64,000 nt of DNA from Sporosarcina sp. Te-1 (GTDB lineage Bacteria > Bacillota > Bacilli > Bacillales_A > Planococcaceae): assembly GCF_017498505.1 (NCBI RefSeq), contig NZ_CP071798.1, forward strand, positions 930,001 to 994,000, written 5' to 3'. This document shows, one piece after another, positions 63,141-64,000 of the stretch; the first letter of the stretch is position 1, and every line of letters begins with the position of its first letter. The notes under the pieces were generated by a model, which was not told where the DNA came from, did no database searches, and saw only the letters and a program-made list of their open reading frames with translations. The translations under genes and the position numbers were made by a program.

Positions 63141-64000
63141 TTGCCCCCTCCTAACTTAGCTCCCAAAATGAGGCGAAGCTGAAAATAACTTAACTCTCCA
63201 AATTCCTGCTTTAACACTCGTAGTCTTCTAGTCCCCAATTCACTTACTTTTGAAACAACCTTTTCTGCTAATTCAAGTGTGACAAACTCATGTAAAGGAA
63301 AGGTCTCATCATTAATGGCCATTTCCACAAAATGATCTTCAATCGTGCTTTGTTTTAAACCACGTGCAGTTGAAATCTCTTCCGCCGTCATGCCTTTGAC
63401 ATAGAGTTGTCTTGTTTGAAACGCAGATTCCGTCAAATAGGTGGAAGTTTGAGTCCCTTCGGCGGCATTCCGTAAAAATGGATAGGAGGACTCCCGGTGT
63501 ACAATCTCCAATAACTTATGTACTCCTTCAATGAAATCCATATAGATGGATAGAGTCGTTTGCCCTATATCTGCAGCCAACTGTTCCCACGTCCGCCCTG
63601 TAATGCCGTGTCCAGTTAACCGGCTTGTCAGCAGCAATTTTTGCACTTCACTCATACTACTCTCATTCAACGCCATCTTCAATTCTCTTCCTACCTGTTT
63701 CGAGAACTGTCTATCTTCAATCGGAAGATTTCGCAACATTCCTTTAACAAAAAGTTGAATGTCTCTATCAGTCTGAATGGGCATGAATGATTTAATTCCT
63801 TCTTTAAAGTAGGACAGAGTTTGGATAGCCAGTGTCAAACGGCTGAAGAAGACCGTATCGTTACCTCTGTACTCCCAGCCGTTGAAATGGTATGGAGGCA
63901 TTGCTTTCACACGTTGGTATCCCTCGTCAGTGACATACAACCGAGAGTCAACTTCCATTATGTATCGGTTCTTTACCAACAACTCTAATTCATTCTCGTA
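63137..64000 (-). CDS. ypbB: YpbB, helix-turn-helix protein, C-terminal 287 residues (runs off window)
   Basis: The frame stays open to base 64000, so only the last part is seen (a TTG at 63982 is internal). The C-terminus contains an HTH_40-type domain (YVKGMTAEEISTARGLKQSTIEDHFVEMAINDE), the domain also found at the C-terminus of RecQ proteins. This suggests a split RecQ-HRDC/HTH partnership with the adjacent RecS-like helicase. Function otherwise unknown; fully matches the B. subtilis ypbB-recQ order. Confidence 0.88.
   Translation of the reverse strand, partial: YENELELLVKNRYIMEVDSRLYVTDEGYQRVKAMPPYHFNGWEYRGNDTVFFSRLTLAIQTLSYFKEGIKSFMPIQTDRDIQLFVKGMLRNLPIEDRQFSKQVGRELKMALNESSMSEVQKLLLTSRLTGHGITGRTWEQLAADIGQTTLSIYMDFIEGVHKLLEIVHRESSYPFLRNAAEGTQTSTYLTESAFQTRQLYVKGMTAEEISTARGLKQSTIEDHFVEMAINDETFPLHEFVTLELAEKVVSKVSELGTRRLRVLKQEFGELSYFQLRLILGAKLGGGK

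Overview
The window is a chromosomal segment of a low-to-mid GC, endospore-forming member of the Bacillales. Gene order follows the Bacillus subtilis block from ypvA/ypsC to recQ/ypbB almost gene for gene. The spore genes spoIVA, ypeB and sleB, the bacillithiol genes bshA and ypdA/bdr, and the menaquinone genes support a Gram-positive aerobic spore former. The protein divergence and the gene losses point to a Planococcaceae-type genome such as Sporosarcina (inference). Nearly every gene is on the minus strand; exceptions are recU-ponA, ypjC and one regulator.

Layout by coordinate. 1-3.9 kb: 5' part of ypvA, the THUMP methyltransferase ypsC, RNase P RNA (rnpB) with a clear promoter, gpsB, and the DNA-repair exonuclease mrfB. 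3.9-6.98 kb: an accessory insert that separates mrfB from its usual operon partner mrfA. It holds a candidate type I toxin-antitoxin locus, a phage-type switch (divergent Cro-like and CI-like XRE regulators plus a small downstream gene) with three matching operators each lying on a promoter, a decayed ORF and an orphan membrane protein. 7-13.2 kb: mrfA, yppE, recU-ponA. 13.4-18.3 kb: ypoC, nth, dnaD, asnS, aspB, ypmB. 18.3-28.1 kb: dinG, panDCB, birA, cca, bshA, dapB, ypjD. 28.2-35.3 kb: ypjC, a YugP-type protease, ypjA, the menaquinol:cytochrome c reductase qcrABC, ypiF, ypiB, ypiA. 35.3-42.5 kb: the aromatic supercluster aroA-tyrA-hisC-aroH-aroB-aroC-cheR, without the trp operon. 42.5-43.1 kb: an intergenic array of about 16 degenerate 20-21 bp tandem repeats. 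43.1-47.5 kb: ndk, hepT-menH-hepS, mtrB (TRAP), folE, hbs. 47.7-64 kb: spoIVA, yphF, yphE, gpsA, der, ypfD, plsC, cmk, motI, ypeB, sleB, prsW, ypdA, ypbG, ypbE, recQ and part of ypbB.

The genes form tightly packed operons with many 1-23 bp overlaps, and several start with TTG or GTG placed by strong Shine-Dalgarno sequences. Coupled functions include pantothenate synthesis (panBCD with birA), chorismate, tyrosine and histidine-type transamination, heptaprenyl/menaquinone synthesis feeding the Qcr complex, HJ resolution with a cell-wall synthase (recU-ponA), and spore cortex germination (sleB-ypeB).

The most unusual items are the 21 bp array upstream of cheR, the compact three-operator switch inside the split mrfAB locus, the short holin-like type I toxin candidate with its antisense RNA, and TRAP kept next to folE while the trp operon is missing from the aro cluster. 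All functional calls are from reading the sequence and from knowledge of the families; no searches were run.
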